Notes: generated from the sequence alone by a model not told the origin. A stretch of DNA of 64,000 nucleotides from Muscardinus avellanarius (GCA_963383645.1 OY726563.1:41434331-41498330); one strand, 5' to 3'. Positions 13,331 to 27,147 are shown, numbered from the stretch's first letter. Translations and numbers: made by a program.

Positions 13331-14419
13331 TAATAGGGTGTAGCTTGGAGGTAGAATTCCTCTGGGTTCAATACAGAGTAAAAACATGCCGGGCGTGGTG
13401 CTGCACGCTTGTAATCCCCGCGCTTGGGAGGCGGAGACAGGAGGATCACGCAAGTTCAAAGCCAGCCTCTGCTGGCTTAGAGACCCTGTTTCCAAATTTT
13501 AAAAAATGTAAAAATAGTTCTGGGAGTGTAACCCGGAGGTAGAAGGGCTTCCAGGAACCCCAGTACCACCAAAAAAAAAAAAAATTAAATAAACAATACA
13601 GAGTAAAAACAAAATAAACACACACATATGCACGCACATGCGCACGGGGCTAGGAGTGTAGCTTCATGGTAGAGTGCTGATTTGCATGCTCAAGTCCTCA
13701 GTCTGATTCCCAGAACTGTGCCAAAAGAAAAAACACAGTTCCATATTGTATACAATTATCTTCAGGTAGTGGGATATGGTGGTGCACACTTGTAATCCCA
13801 GTACTTGGGAAGCTGAAACAGGAGGATTGCAGGTTCAAGGCTCAGCAATTTATAGAGGCTGCTTCAAAATATAAAATAGCTGGGTGTGGTGGCACAGCTC
13901 TATAATCCCAGTACTTAGGAGGCTGAGACAGAAGGATCACAGATTGAAGGCCAGCCTCAGCAAGTAGTTATATGCTTGTTAACCTAGTAAGACCAGGTTT
14001 CAAAATAAAATAGAATAAAATAGTTGAGTGTGGGGGCACATGCTTGTAATCCCAGTACTTGGGAGGCTGAGACAGGAGGATTGCAGGTTTGCAGCCAGCC
14101 TCAGCTACTTAGTGAGATCCTATTTCAAAATAAAGAATAAAAAAATAGGACTGGAAAGCCGGGCGTGGTGGCGCACGCTTGTAATCCCAGCATTTGGGAG
14201 GTTGAGAACGGAAGATCAGGGACTGCAGACAGCTTCAGCTACTTAGTGAGCTCAGCCCTCTGCAACTTAGTGAGACCCAGTTTCAAAATAAAGAATAAAA
14301 ATTGGGCGAGGGTGTGGCTCGGAGGTAGAATGCCCGAGTTTCATCCCCAGACCCGGGAAAAAAAAAAAAAAGGGCTGGAGGTGTAGAATTCCCCTGGGTT
14401 CAATCCCTAGTACAGCACA

Positions 14420-14454
<35 letters not shown>

Positions 14455-17400
14455 GAACCATATATGAGCAAATAAGGCAATCAAGCTGAAGGGGATGGGA
14501 GGGGAAAATTTCCTAATGTACATCATGTCTACACACAAATATATCAATCAATAAGTCAAATATGCTTAGGAGGAATGGTGAAGGGAATGGGGTAGGAATT
14601 GGAGAAGGACTAAATGAGTGATGTGTGCATGTATGCCTCTACCATCTTGTACCCCATTACGATGTATGACTACAACGCACTAATAAAAAATAAATAAAAT
14701 AGGGTTGGAGTATGATAGCTCAGAGGCAGAATGTCCTTGGGTTCAATCACCAGTACCACCAAAAAAGAAAAAGAAAATAGGGCTGGGGGTACAGTTTAGA
14801 GGCAAAATTCCCCTGGGTTCAAACCTTAGTATCACCCACACACCCATAAAATCTTCAGGTTATGTGTATAAGGTAATATATAAAACACAAATGAATTTAA
14901 TGTTTAGATTTGGTCCCATCCACAATAAATCTCATTATGTATATACAAATATCCTAAAACCTAAAAATCTCTAAATTTAAAAATATTTCTAGCTGGGCGT
15001 GGTGGCACAAGCTTGTAATCCCTGCACTTAGGAGGCTGAGACAGGAGGGTCACGCAAGTTCAAAGCCAGCCTCAGCTACTTAGTGAGGCTCTCGGCAACT
15101 TAGTGAGACCCTGTTTCCAAATAAAGTATAAAATAGGTCTGGGAGCATAATCTGGAGGTAGAAAGCCCCTGGGTTCCACCCCCAGTACCACCAAAAACAA
15201 AACCAAAAATATTTCGACTATTTAACATTTTGGATAAAGAATACTCAACCTGACCAGATGTGGTGGCGCATAATTGTTTTTTGTTTTTGTGGGGTTTTTT
15301 GCAGTACTGGGGATGAAACCAGGGACATTCTACCTCTGACTACATCTCCAGCCCTATTTTTTTATTCTTTATTTTGAAACAGGTTCTCACTGAGATACAA
15401 AGGGTCTAAGTAGCTGAGGTTGGTCACAATCCTGGCTCCTCCTGTCTTAGCCTCCCAAATGCTGGGATTACAAATGTGTGCCACCACACCCGACTTGTGC
15501 ACACTTGCAACCCCAGCATTCAGGAGGTTGAAACTAAAGGATTGTGGTTCTTGTACAGCCTCAGCTATTTAGTGAGGCCCTTTGCAACTTAGTGAGACCC
15601 TGTTTCAAAATAAAGAATTAAAAAAAAATAGGGCTGGGGGTGTATCTTGGAGTTAGAATGTCCCTGGGTTCATCCCCAGTACTGACCAAAAAAAAAAAAA
15701 AAAAACAAACAAAAAAAAAAAAACAAAAAAAAAAAAAACAACTTAACCCATAGTTTAAATGTTTTTTGAGAGCTGGGCGTGGTGGCACACATGCTTGGAA
15801 TCCCAGCATTTGAGGCTGAGATAGGAGGATCATGGTTGGAGGACAGCCTCAGCTACTACTTAGTGAGGCCCTTTGAAACTCAGTGAGATTGAGTTTTAAA
15901 ATAAAGAATAAAAAGTAGGGATGGGGGTGTAGCTCAGAGTTAGAATGCCCCTGGGTTCTATCCCCAGTATCACAAAAAATTTTTTTTCAGGGCTTACTTT
16001 GTTCTACAACCTATTTGAGGTACTATTATTTGACTTCTGCAAATTTATTTTTTTGCAGTATTGTGGATGAAACCCAGGGACATTTTACCTTCGAGCGACA
16101 TCGCAGCCCTAGTTTTTATTTTTTTATTTTGAAACAGGGCCTCACTAAGTAGCTGAGGCTGTCTGCGAACCATGATCCTCCTGTGTCAGCCTCCTGAATG
16201 CTGGGATTAGAAGCGTTCGCCACCATGCCCGGCTCCCATTTTACTTTTTAATATTTATTTTTGCTGGGCTTGACTTCTGCAATTTTAAATTAGTTAATGC
16301 CAATAAAGAGTTTACATAAACCCTGCATGATGGGGCATCCTTGTAATCCCAGCATTAGGGAGGCTGAGACAGGAGGACTGCAGTTGTGGACAGCCTCAGC
16401 TACTTAGGCCCTTTGCAACTCACTGAGACCCTGTTTCAAAATAAAGAATAAAAAATAGGGCTGGGGGTATAGCTTGAAGGTAGAATGTCCCTGTTTCCAT
16501 CCCCAGTACTGCAAAAAAAAAAGTTTACATAAATCAGGCATAGTGGTTTATATGCCTGTAATTTCAGTATTTGGGAGGCTGAGGCAGGAGGATCACAGGT
16601 CTGAGGATAGCCATATTAACCATGCAAACCCTTCAGCAACTTAGTCAGACTCTATTTCAAAATGAAAAATAAAAAGGGCTGGGAGTATAGCCCAGAGGTA
16701 GGAGGCCCATTGGTTCAGTCCCTAGTACCACCAGAAAATTAAAATAAATTCCAAGCTGGGTATGGTGGTGCATGCTTGTAATCCCAGCATTTGGGAGGCT
16801 GAGACAGGAGGATCATGGCGGCCAGCATCAGCTACTTAGCGAGGCACTTTGTAATTCAGAGAGAATGCCCCTGAGTTTCATCCCCAGTACTACAAATAAA
16901 AATCTACAATCTGCCGGGCGTGGTGGCGCACGCTTGTAATCCCAGCATTTGGGAGGCTGAGACCTGGAGGATTGCGGTTCGCGGACAGCCTCAGCTACTT
17001 AGTGAGGCCCTCTGCGACTCAGTGAGACCCGGTTTCAAAAGATAGAATAAAAAATAGGGCTGGGGGTGTAGCTCGGAGGTCAAATGCCCCTGGGTTTCAT
17101 CCCTAGACCCACAAAAAGAAAAAAAAAAATCTACAATCTCCATTCTCTTTGTGTTACTAGGGATTGAACCCAGGGTTATTCTATAACCTATTCATCACAC
17201 CCCGCAGAATCTGCATTCTTACCCTTCCATATTAAACTGGTGAGGAATGTCACCCCACCTTGGAAGTTCTAGAAAGAGACTGGGCTAGAATCTGGACACT
17301 CAACTTGCAATCTAGCGCCAAAGGATTTACCACCCTCAACAATGTCACCACATCTATGCTTTCCCTTAACACCTCACCTCCAATCTGGGGTGCACGGATC

Positions 17401-20400
17401 CTCACAGCGTTGACACTACCTCTCAACCGATGTCGAATTCCCTGGGGAAAGGAAGGAAGGGGGTCAGGGCAACACTGAAGTCACCGGCAGACTGGCCTTT
17501 AGGAGAGGGAAGGTGAGCTGAGAACACAGCTCAGTGGTAGAGGACTGATCTAGCATGTGTGAAGTCCCAGGTTCAATCCCCAGTACTGTGAAAGACACAA
17601 GGAGCAGAGAGGGGAAAACATGGGAGACCTGTGAAATGGAGATGTAGTCAAGAGCTAGGGTCTGGGGAGCATTCCAACATGAGTGTTCCTAGAGTTGGGA
17701 AAAGTTCTAATTTATTCATTTGTTCACTTGCTTATTCAATAAATGACTAAAGGGCTTCTGCTATGTGCCAGACTCCATGCTTTATGCAGGGACAGAGCAG
17801 TGATAGAGATAGATCGGTCCCTGCCCTCTCAGAGCTCATGGTGGTAGGAGAAATAGATTCTGAGCAGAAAAAAAGGGCAGGCAGATCATAGGTTTGAGAC
17901 CAGCCTCAGCAAAACCTTGGGCAACTTAGCAAGACCCTGTTTAAAAACCACAACAGGCGAGCCAGGTGTGGGGGTGCACACTTGTAATCCCAGTACTTGG
18001 GAGGCTGAGACAGGAGGATTGCGCAAGTGTGAAGCCAGCCTTAGCAAGTTTGAAGCCAGCCTTAGCTACTGAGTGAGGCCCTTCAGCAACTTAGTGAGAT
18101 CTTGTTTCCAAATAAAATATAAAATAGGTCTGAGGACATAGCTCAGAGGTAGAATGCCCCTGGGTTCCACCCCCAGTACCACCCCCCACACAAATAAATA
18201 AATGAATGAAACAGGTGAGCTGGGCAATGGTGGCACATTCTTGTAATCCCAGCATTTGGGAGGCTGAGACAGGAGGACCGCGGTTCTTGGCCAACCTCAG
18301 CTGCTTAGTGAGACCCCCAGAAACTTAGTGAGACACTGTTTCAAAATAAAGAATAAAAAAATGGGGCTAGGGGTGTAGCTCGGAGGTAGAATGCTCCTGG
18401 GTTCATTTCCCAATACCCAAAAAAAAAAAATAAAAAATTGAGGACACAGGAAAAAAATAGAGTATACATGCCAAGCTTGGTGGTGCATGCCTGAAATCCC
18501 AGGACTTGAGAAACTAAGAAAGAAGGATTGCATGCTAAAGACCAACGTCAGCAACTTAGGGAGACTTTAAGCAATCGAGTAAAACCCTGTTTTATAATAA
18601 TAAGAAGAAGAAGGAGGAGGAGGAGGAGGAGGAGGAGGAGGAGAAGGAGGAGGAGGAGGAGAAGGAGAAGGAGGAGGAGAAGGAGAAGGAGGAGGCGGCG
18701 GCAGCTGTGGGGTGTAGCTTGGAGGTAGAATGTCCCTGGGTTCAATCCCCAGTACGACAAGGAAAGAAAAAGAAGGTACAGAATGAATGATACTGGCTGA
18801 GGAGTCAGGAAAGGCCTTGTTGAGGAGAAGGTATATGTAAGGGGCTGCAGGGTACAGCTCAGTGGTAGAGCACTTGTTTAGAATGCGTGCAGATGCAGAA
18901 GGCACTGAATTCTATCTCTAGCACTAAATAAGTAAAAAAGAAGAGGGCAATCTGAGCTGAGACCCTGAGGATGAAAATGTGGGCAAAGATCAAGGAAAGA
19001 GTTCCCAGAGTTGAGGAAGAACAAAGATAGATATGAAAACTGCAGAGACCTTGGCAAATAAATGACATTTTAAAAACCTTGACATTTAGGCCGAGGTGAC
19101 ACATGCTTATAATCTCAGTACTTGGGAGGCTGAAACAGGAGGATCACAGTTCGAAGCTAGCCTCAGCTAGTGAGGCCCTCTGTGCTCAGTAAGATCCTGT
19201 TTCAAAATAAAGAATAAAAAATAGAGCTGGGGGAATAGCTCAGAGGTAAAATGCCTCTGGGTTCAATCCCCAGTATCTGTAAAACAAAACAAAACAAAAA
19301 ACAACAAAAAAGTTAACAATTGATGATATCTTATGGGGGAGAGGTGAGTCAGTGAAAGCGACAAAATTACGTTAAAAGAATTTTCTTAGCCAACTGGTGG
19401 CATGTAATCTCAGTACTTGGGAAGCTGAGACAGGAGAATCACAGGTTCAAGGACAGCCTAAACAACCTAGCAAGACTCTAAGCAACCCAGCAAGCCCCTG
19501 TTTTCAAACAAACAAAAGAAAAAGGGCTAGGCACGGTGTAATGCTTATAATCCCAGCATTTAGGAGGCTGAGACAGGAGGATTGCACAGGTTTGAAGCCA
19601 GCCTCAGCTACTTAGTGAGGCCCTCTGCAACTCAGTGAGACCTGGTTTCAAAATAAAGAATAAAAAATAGGGCAGGGGCTGTAGGTTGGGAGTCGAATGC
19701 CCCTGGGTTCTATCCCCAGACCCGCAAAAAAAAAAATGGGGGGGCTGTGGGTGTTGCTCAGAGGTAGAATGCCCTGGGTTTCATCCCCAGTACTGCAAAA
19801 ATAAATAAATAAAATGGGTTGGAGTATGTATAGCTTGGAGGTAGATTGTTTCTGGGTTCAATCCCCAGTATAAAAAAAAAAAAAAGAGCAAAGCCAGGCG
19901 TGGTGGCGCACGCTTGTAATCCCAGTACTTGGGAGGCTGAGACAGGAGGATCACACGGGTTCAAAGCCAGCCTCAGCTACTTAGTGAGGCTCTCAGCAAC
20001 TTAGTGAGACCCTGTTTCCAAATAAAATATAAAATGGGTCTGGGAGTATAGCCTGGAGGTAGAAAAGTCCCTGGGTTCCACCCCCAGTACCACCAAAAAA
20101 CAGATCCCCCCCCCAAAAAAAATTTTTCCCTCCTTTAACAATTTAGCCAGACCCTTGATTTATTTTATATTTTTTTGCAGTACTGGGGATGGAACCCAGG
20201 GGCATTCTACCTCCGAGCTACACCCCCAGCCCTATTTTTTTATTCTTTATTTTGAAACAGGGTCTCACTGAGTTGCAAACGGTCTCACTAAGTGGTTAGC
20301 TGAGGCTGTCAGCGAACTACAATCCTCCTATCTCAGCCTCCCAAATGCTAGGATTAACAAGTGTGAGCCACCATGCGTGGCATGACCCCGATTTAAAATA

Positions 20401-23106
20401 AAGAATAAGCAGACATGGTGGCAAATGCTTGTAATCCCTGTGCTTGGGAGGCTAAGACAGGAGGATCGCACAGGTTCAAAGCCAGCCTCAGCTACTTAGT
20501 GAGGTGCTCAGCAACTTAGTGATACTCTGTTTCCAAATAAAATAGAAAAAAAGTCTGGGAATATAGCCTGGAGGTAGAAAGCCCCTGGGTTCAACCCCCA
20601 GTACCACAAAAAAATAAAAATAAAAATAAAATAAAGAACATGAGCCGGGTGTGGTGGCACTTGCTTGTAATGGGAGGCTGAGATCGGAGGATCTCAGTTC
20701 GCGGACAGCCTCAGCTACTTAGTGAGGCCCTCCGCAACTTAGTGAGACCCTGTTTCAAAATAAAGAATAAAAAATAGGGCTAGGGGTATAGTTTGGAGGT
20801 CGAATGCAGACTCACAAAAAAGAATAAAATAGGGATGGGGGTATAGCTGAGAGGCAGAATGTCCCTGGGTTAAATCTCTAGTGCCAAAAAAGAAAAAAAA
20901 AATTCCTCAATTTTAAGGCTGTTCTTTCTCTGTCAATTAAACCATTGTCACTTCCCTATTTCTGACCAATAATAATCTGTCTTTAGGTTAAATCTAGTTT
21001 TGCACTCTCATTTAAAAATTTGGTGATTACTTTTGTGTGCGTGGGGGGGCGACTGGGGATTGAATCAAGAAACATTCTATCTTTGAACTACACTTCCAGC
21101 CCAATTTTATTTATTTGGAAACAGGGTCTGGCTAGGTTGATGAGTGTCACTACTTGCTGAGGCGATATATCCTGCAATCCTCCTGTCTCAGCCTCCCAAG
21201 TAGTGGAATTACAGGCATGCCCCACCACACCTGGCTTGGTCATGACTTGTGTATGAGATGCCAGGGATACAACTTGTTCCTTGGGCATGCTCAGCAGGTG
21301 CTCCATAGCTGAACTAGATATATCCTAGCCCTAATGACTGTTTCAACAGTAAGGCATTTCTACAGAGGAGCTCCAGATGGGTGGGTGAAAGACAGAGCCC
21401 TGTTTGCAATTCCCCAAACCCCAGATCCAGGAGCCAGGCCGGGCACATAGTAGTTAACCAGGCACTAGAATGTGTTTAAGGGCAGCTCTGAGCAGTTTTT
21501 AGAGTTGTGTTCTGTGTGGGCAAGGCCTCAGACACCCACACCACTGGGACTCACAACAGGGGCATTGCGGAAGCCCTTGATGGCCTGGAAGACTCCACCG
21601 CCGATGACACCCATAGTGAACGCTCCACCGCAATCATCCACAATTCGCCATGGACTGCAAGCAGGAAGGGAAGGATGGGTTTAATGTGAACCCCCACCCC
21701 CAGGCATGTCACCTGGTCACCTGGACTCTTTCTAACTGGGAGAAACCAAATCAACAGAATGGGAAGTTCAGAGGTAGGGAGAAATGCTTCAGATAATTAA
21801 CAAAGTACTGTCACTCTTCTTCCCTCATTAAAGAAAAAAAAAAAAAAGGGGGCAAAAGCAGAAGAATATTACTCCTGACTCCAACCAAGGAAGCAGTTAA
21901 CTGTTTCAGTACTATCAAAGATTGAGCCAGGCCAGCCTCAACAATTTAGCTAGACCCTGTTTCAAAATTTAAAAGAGCAGCCGGGCGTGGTGGCGCACGC
22001 TTGTAATCCCAGCCCTTGGGAGGCTGAGACAGGAGGATTGCACAGGTTCGAAGCCAGCCTCAGCTACTTAGTGAGGCTTTCAGCAACTTAGTGAGACACT
22101 GTTTCAAAAAAAAAAAAAAAAGGTCTGGGAGTATAGCCCGGAGGTAGAAAGCCTCTGGGTTCCACTCCCAGTACCACAAAAAAAAAAAAAAAAAAAAAAA
22201 AAAATTAAGAGCAGAGCGGGTGAGATGGCCCATGCTTGTAATTCCAGCATTTGGGAGGCTGAGCCAGGAGGATCACGGTTCAAGGACAGCCTCAGCTACT
22301 TAGTGAGGTCCTTTGCAACTCAGGGAGACCCTGTTTCAAAATAAAGAATAAAAAATAGGGCTGGGAGTGTAGCTCGGAGGTAGAATGCCCCTGGGTTCCA
22401 TCCCCAGTACCGCAAAGAAAAAAAAAAAAGGGGGTTGCTAGGGGTGTAGCTCAATGGTAGAAGACCCTTGGGTTCAATCCCCAGTGCTGAAAACAAGAGA
22501 GACTGAGTTGACAAGTTTTGATAAGCTTACAGAACTGTTAACTAGCTAATGTTGTTGCTAGAGCAGGACTGGGTGGGTCGTAGCCCCTCTCTGACAAAGC
22601 CAATCAGGACGTCAGAGCAAGACCCACCCCTTTCAAACCTAGAACAGGTAAAAAAAAAATATGACTGTCTGCCCGCTCCCCGCCCACAACAGGCTCATTT
22701 CTGTCCGCCCCTCACAAAAGCAACCTGGAAAAACCACTCTTGGTAACCCCAGGGGTTTCCGCTCAACACCGCGCCCCCCTTTACTGGAATGGATTTGACC
22801 AGCGTCTCTCTTTTAGTTAACACGGAGGGATCTAGGAGATAACGGAGTCAGGGGGAACTTTAGTTGATTTGTCCCGCACCGCACCTTCGCGGGCACACAA
22901 CTGTGGCCCCTCTTAACGGAGCCCGAGTGGGAGGAGCCAGAAGAGGGAGCCGAAGAAGTTAGTTTCTGAGCGTCTCCCGAGTTCGGGACGTGGCACTGTG
23001 TGGCCGGTGCCTCCCCCGCCCGCTTCCCGGGGCTGGCCTGGGCACCGCGACAGTCCCGACGCCTGTGCCCGCCGTCGTACCAAGGTTCCCGAGCGTACTC
23101 CTCCAT
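7591..23106 (-). CDS. TIMM17B: TIMM17B, mitochondrial import inner membrane translocase subunit Tim17-B (six exons, complete)
   Basis: Channel-side subunit of the TIM23 complex, which moves presequence proteins across the mitochondrial inner membrane. Exons: 23106-23081, 21654-21555, 17441-17378, 8088-7960, 7880-7770, 7679-7591. All junctions are GT/AG and the joined frame is 519 nt = 172 aa plus stop, the human length. Visible family features: start MEEYAREP, Cys9 (codon split between exons 1 and 2) and Cys78, the expected disulfide pair; acidic D15/D16, D77 and E127 along the family's translocation groove; four hydrophobic Gly-rich segments; a Pro/Tyr-rich tail ending YQQYH. Recognised as the B paralogue from this tail and the PQBP1 neighbour. 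Val replaces the human Ala in the SAN tripeptide (residue 52). Introns total about 15 kb because of SINEs. Shares a promoter head to head with PQBP1. Confidence 0.97.
7770..7880 (-). CDS. TIMM17B: TIMM17B exon 5
   Basis: 111 nt, residues 107-144. Acceptor CCTCAG, donor GTGAGT. Encodes the last membrane segments, [18 protein letters not shown] with E127, and AQQFRN. Confidence 0.96.
7960..8088 (-). CDS. TIMM17B: TIMM17B exon 4
   Basis: 129 nt, residues 64-107. Acceptor CTCTAG, donor GTGAGT. Contains [17 protein letters not shown], with D77 and Cys78, and the loop [13 protein letters not shown] typical of Tim17. Confidence 0.96.
8200..9945. mobile_element. TIMM17B intron: ID and minus-oriented SINEs
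   Basis: Plus ID at about 8206-8275, then minus B1-dID copies at about 8450-8653, 8670-8990, 9010-9295, 9300-9440, 9455-9640 and 9735-9938, with (TTA)n at 8744-8788. The last one is the landing site of the U6 chimera. Confidence 0.75.
9930..10139 (-). mobile_element. L1-mobilised U6-mRNA chimeric insertion with target-site duplication
   Basis: Flanked by identical 16-bp copies of CCAGCTTTGATTTTTT (9930-9945 and 10124-10139, plus strand). On the minus strand: TSD, U6, then about 68 nt starting CCCCCGGGTTTGGCAG and ending ATTAAAAGCTTTATAAAGTC, then poly(A) of about 8, then TSD. The target reads TT|AAAA, the L1 endonuclease preference. The partner was not identified. Confidence 0.88.
10016..10122 (-). 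pseudogene. U6 snRNA retrocopy (5' part of a U6-mRNA chimera)
   Basis: Starts GTGCTCGCTTTGGCAGCACA, contains GAGAAGATTAGCATGGCCCC, and ends GCGTTCCATATTTTT. 107 nt, full length. Three C-to-T differences from functional U6 (CUUCGG to CTTTGG, GAACGAT to GAATGAT, GACACG to GATACG). No snRNA promoter (PSE or TATA) is evident upstream. It is continuous with a non-U6 3' piece at 10015-9948. Confidence 0.93.
10230..13735 (+). mobile_element. Head-to-tail array of plus-oriented B1-dID SINEs in TIMM17B intron
   Basis: About fifteen copies in one orientation over 3.5 kb, with different subfamily endings. Two carry the CTTCCAGGAACC variant (near 10645 and 10990). (CA)n tracts sit in or after tails at 11088-11127, 11503-11542 and 13284-13328. 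Confidence 0.8.
13735..17210. mobile_element. TIMM17B intron: mixed SINEs and a LINE 3' fragment
   Basis: Mostly plus B1-dID copies (about 13765-14150, 14157-14360, 14990-15195, 15500-15690, 15770-15985, 16320-16515, 16530-16735, 16755-16895, 16914-17125), with minus copies at about 15290-15500 and 16055-16235. 14466-14695 resembles an L1 3' end (CTACAACGCACTAATAAAAA). (AAAT)n at about 14418-14455. Confidence 0.7.
17378..17441 (-). CDS. TIMM17B: TIMM17B exon 3
   Basis: 64 nt, residues 43-64. Acceptor CCCCAG, donor GTGAGG. Encodes the basic matrix loop GIRHRLRGS and APQIG. The neighbouring introns are about 4.1 and 9.3 kb. Confidence 0.94.
17700..17875 (-). mobile_element. L2 LINE 3' end fragment
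   Basis: ATTCAATAAATGACTAAAGG, CTATGTGCCAGACTCCATGC and CCCTGCCCTCTCAGAGCTCA are diverged versions of the reverse-complemented L2 3' end. Confidence 0.65.
17880..21330. mobile_element. TIMM17B intron 2 SINE cluster
   Basis: Plus B1-dID copies at about 17955-18190, 18215-18430, 18475-18765, 19090-19290, 19525-19735, 19895-20100, 20405-20615 and 20640-20890; ID at about 18845-18930; minus copies at about 20175-20385 and 21030-21330. A (GGA)/(GAA) tract lies at 18601-18700. Confidence 0.75.
21555..21654 (-). CDS. TIMM17B: TIMM17B exon 2
   Basis: 100 nt, residues 9-42. Acceptor TTGCAG, donor GTGAGT. Carries [10 protein letters not shown] and the first transmembrane segment ([17 protein letters not shown]), including the conserved acidic D15/D16. 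Confidence 0.95.
21655..22760. other. TIMM17B intron 1 content
   Basis: Unique sequence around exon 2; plus B1-dID copies at about 21980-22195 and 22215-22430 with poly(A) tails (22178-22204); an ID at about 22435-22490; then CpG-poor unique sequence grading into the promoter island. Confidence 0.65.
23081..23106 (-). CDS. TIMM17B: TIMM17B exon 1 coding part
   Basis: Encodes MEEYAREP plus two bases of Cys9, then the donor GTACGA. The ATG is preceded by CGCC and lies in CpG-rich sequence. The split TG|T codon is completed by exon 2. Confidence 0.92.
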
Positions 23107-23421
23107 GGCGCCGGCGTCTGGCGGGACTCTAGCCGGGCGACGCCCCCAGCGTAACGCACACAGGCGTGCGAGCTTTCCACCTATCCCAGGAAAACGATTG
23201 GCTTATTTCACCACACGTCAGGCCAAAGACGCACTCTTATTGGTCACTCGGAATTACGTCATCGGTTTACCGCAGCCCTACTGTCGTCCGGTAGTTACCT
23301 CACGGCTCGGAAAGAGGACTTCGTTTTGTGCTTTGGAAGAGTCGTGTAGTATTCGTGATCAAAGTGCGACGAGAGAAGCCGCCAGTCTGACTGCCCGAAA
23401 CTCTGAATTGGTAACGCCAAG
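23107..23421. promoter_or_regulatory. TIMM17B/PQBP1 bidirectional CpG-island promoter with PQBP1 noncoding exon 1
   Basis: CpG-rich interval between two divergent genes. Visible elements: inverted CCAAT boxes at 23196-23204 (CGATTGGCT) and 23238-23246 (TTATTGGTC), and a CRE-like TTACGTCA at 23254-23261. No TATA box was seen. A noncoding PQBP1 exon ends at 23421 with the consensus donor AAG|GTGAGT; its start is not defined by sequence but likely lies at 23300-23380. CpG richness continues on both sides, roughly 22.8-23.7 kb. Confidence 0.8.
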
Positions 23422-23800
23422 GTGAGTGCACCTTTTATTTTTTAGAGCTGGAGTATTTTATTCCGCTCCCCCATCCTGCGCCTTGGTCCCTTCCCACACG
23501 GCCATCTTTAAGCGGTGTTGGGTGAGCCCATTTCTGGAAAATAGGTGGTGGGCGGAGCCTGAACCGTAGAGGAACTGGGTCCTGCAGCTTCCGGTCTGGA
23601 GAGCCCGGTAGGTGAGCGTCTTGGTGATTCTGCAGTCTCTCTTCCATCTTTTATTACGTAGTTTGCGTCGGGGCCCGGCTTCTGGTGCATTTTGGTAGGT
23701 GGGGGTCAAATGAGTACATGCAGCGGGGAGGCGATTGGTTACGGATTCAGATTAAAATTTTTATCTAAGCTGGTTTTCAGTCTTGTCTGTCCTTCCCTAG

Positions 23801-26643
<2,843 letters not shown>

Positions 26644-26800
26644 ACCTTCGCTCTTCAGAGCCTTGGCAGATCTTTTATTTTCCTTTGTTTTTGTGGTGCT
26701 GGGTATGGAACCCAGGGCCTTGTGCATACTAGGCAAGCACTCTACCCCTGAGCTATGCCCCTGGCCCCCATGTTATTTTTAATTAAAAGCTTTTCTGTGG
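26644..26800 (+). other. PQBP1: PQBP1 3'UTR containing an ID-type SINE
   Basis: Short 3'UTR. 26690-26770 is a minus-oriented ID (tRNA-Ala-derived) element: GTGGTGCTGGGTATGGAACC at one end and CTGAGCTATGCCCCTGGCC at the other. It occupies about half of the UTR and ends about 12 nt before the poly(A) signal. Confidence 0.8.
26782..26787 (+). terminator. PQBP1: PQBP1 polyadenylation signal ATTAAA
   Basis: ATTAAA followed by the GU-rich TTTTCTGTGGTCGTGTC. It is the only good hexamer within 150 nt of the stop. Confidence 0.75.
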
Positions 26801-26883
26801 TCGTGTCCATGAGTCTTGAGTGCTTTTCTTCCCTTGCTGTTTCCAGGCTTCCCAACCCAAGCTGGCAAGATGCAAAACACATT

Positions 26884-26889
26884 TTATTT
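26884..26889 (-). terminator. SLC35A2: SLC35A2 polyadenylation signal for the UGT2 form
   Basis: AATAAA on the minus strand about 230 nt after the UGT2 stop. It faces the PQBP1 ATTAAA (26782) about 97 bp away, so the two transcripts end almost back to back. Confidence 0.75.
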
Positions 26890-27119
26890 GCAAAAACTCA
26901 CTTAAGAAATACTGTGGTGGTGGCAAGGGCTGAGGGCAGTTATTAACATAACATAGAGAGCTTAGGCATGCTAGCCCTGCGTGGGGAGAGGGGGAGGGGT
27001 GGGGACAGGGAGTTCCATGTCTACCTCACCCCACCCCTAATACTGATCAGAGTTTGGTCCCAGCTGGGCCAGAACAAGAAGGGAGAACGAGGCCAGGCCA
27101 ACATCTTCAATCCTGATGG

Positions 27120-27147
27120 CTACGAACCCTTCACCTTGGTGAGCAAC
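27120..27147 (-). CDS. SLC35A2: SLC35A2 alternative terminal exon, UGT2 C terminus (LLTKVKGS)
   Basis: Acceptor CCACCACAG, then G TTG CTC ACC AAG GTG AAG GGT TCG TAG. Joined to the internal donor after 28510 it restores Lys388 and adds LLTKVKGS, giving 1191 nt = 396 aa, exactly the human UGT2 length and ending. KVKGS is the dilysine-type motif reported to give UGT2 partial ER residence. Too short for ORF finding; identified by splice phase and the expected peptide. Confidence 0.93.

Noticed and set aside
13001..13495. Long frames with poly-Val/Cys or His/Thr repeats across CA/TG tracts (also near 10580-11214)
   Set aside because: Frames opened by dinucleotide repeats and SINE sequence; recurring peptides such as GAFYLQATP are translated SINE.
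10230..13735. CRISPR-like regular array
   Set aside because: The repeated units are ~200-bp B1-dID SINEs with poly(A) tails and TSDs in a mammalian intron, not short repeats with spacers.
17260..17478. Plus-strand 72-codon frame
   Set aside because: Antisense of TIMM17B exon 3 and its flanks.
18528..18905. Poly-Arg, poly-Leu and poly-Pro/Ser frames
   Set aside because: All three are products of the GGA/GAA triplet tract in different frames.
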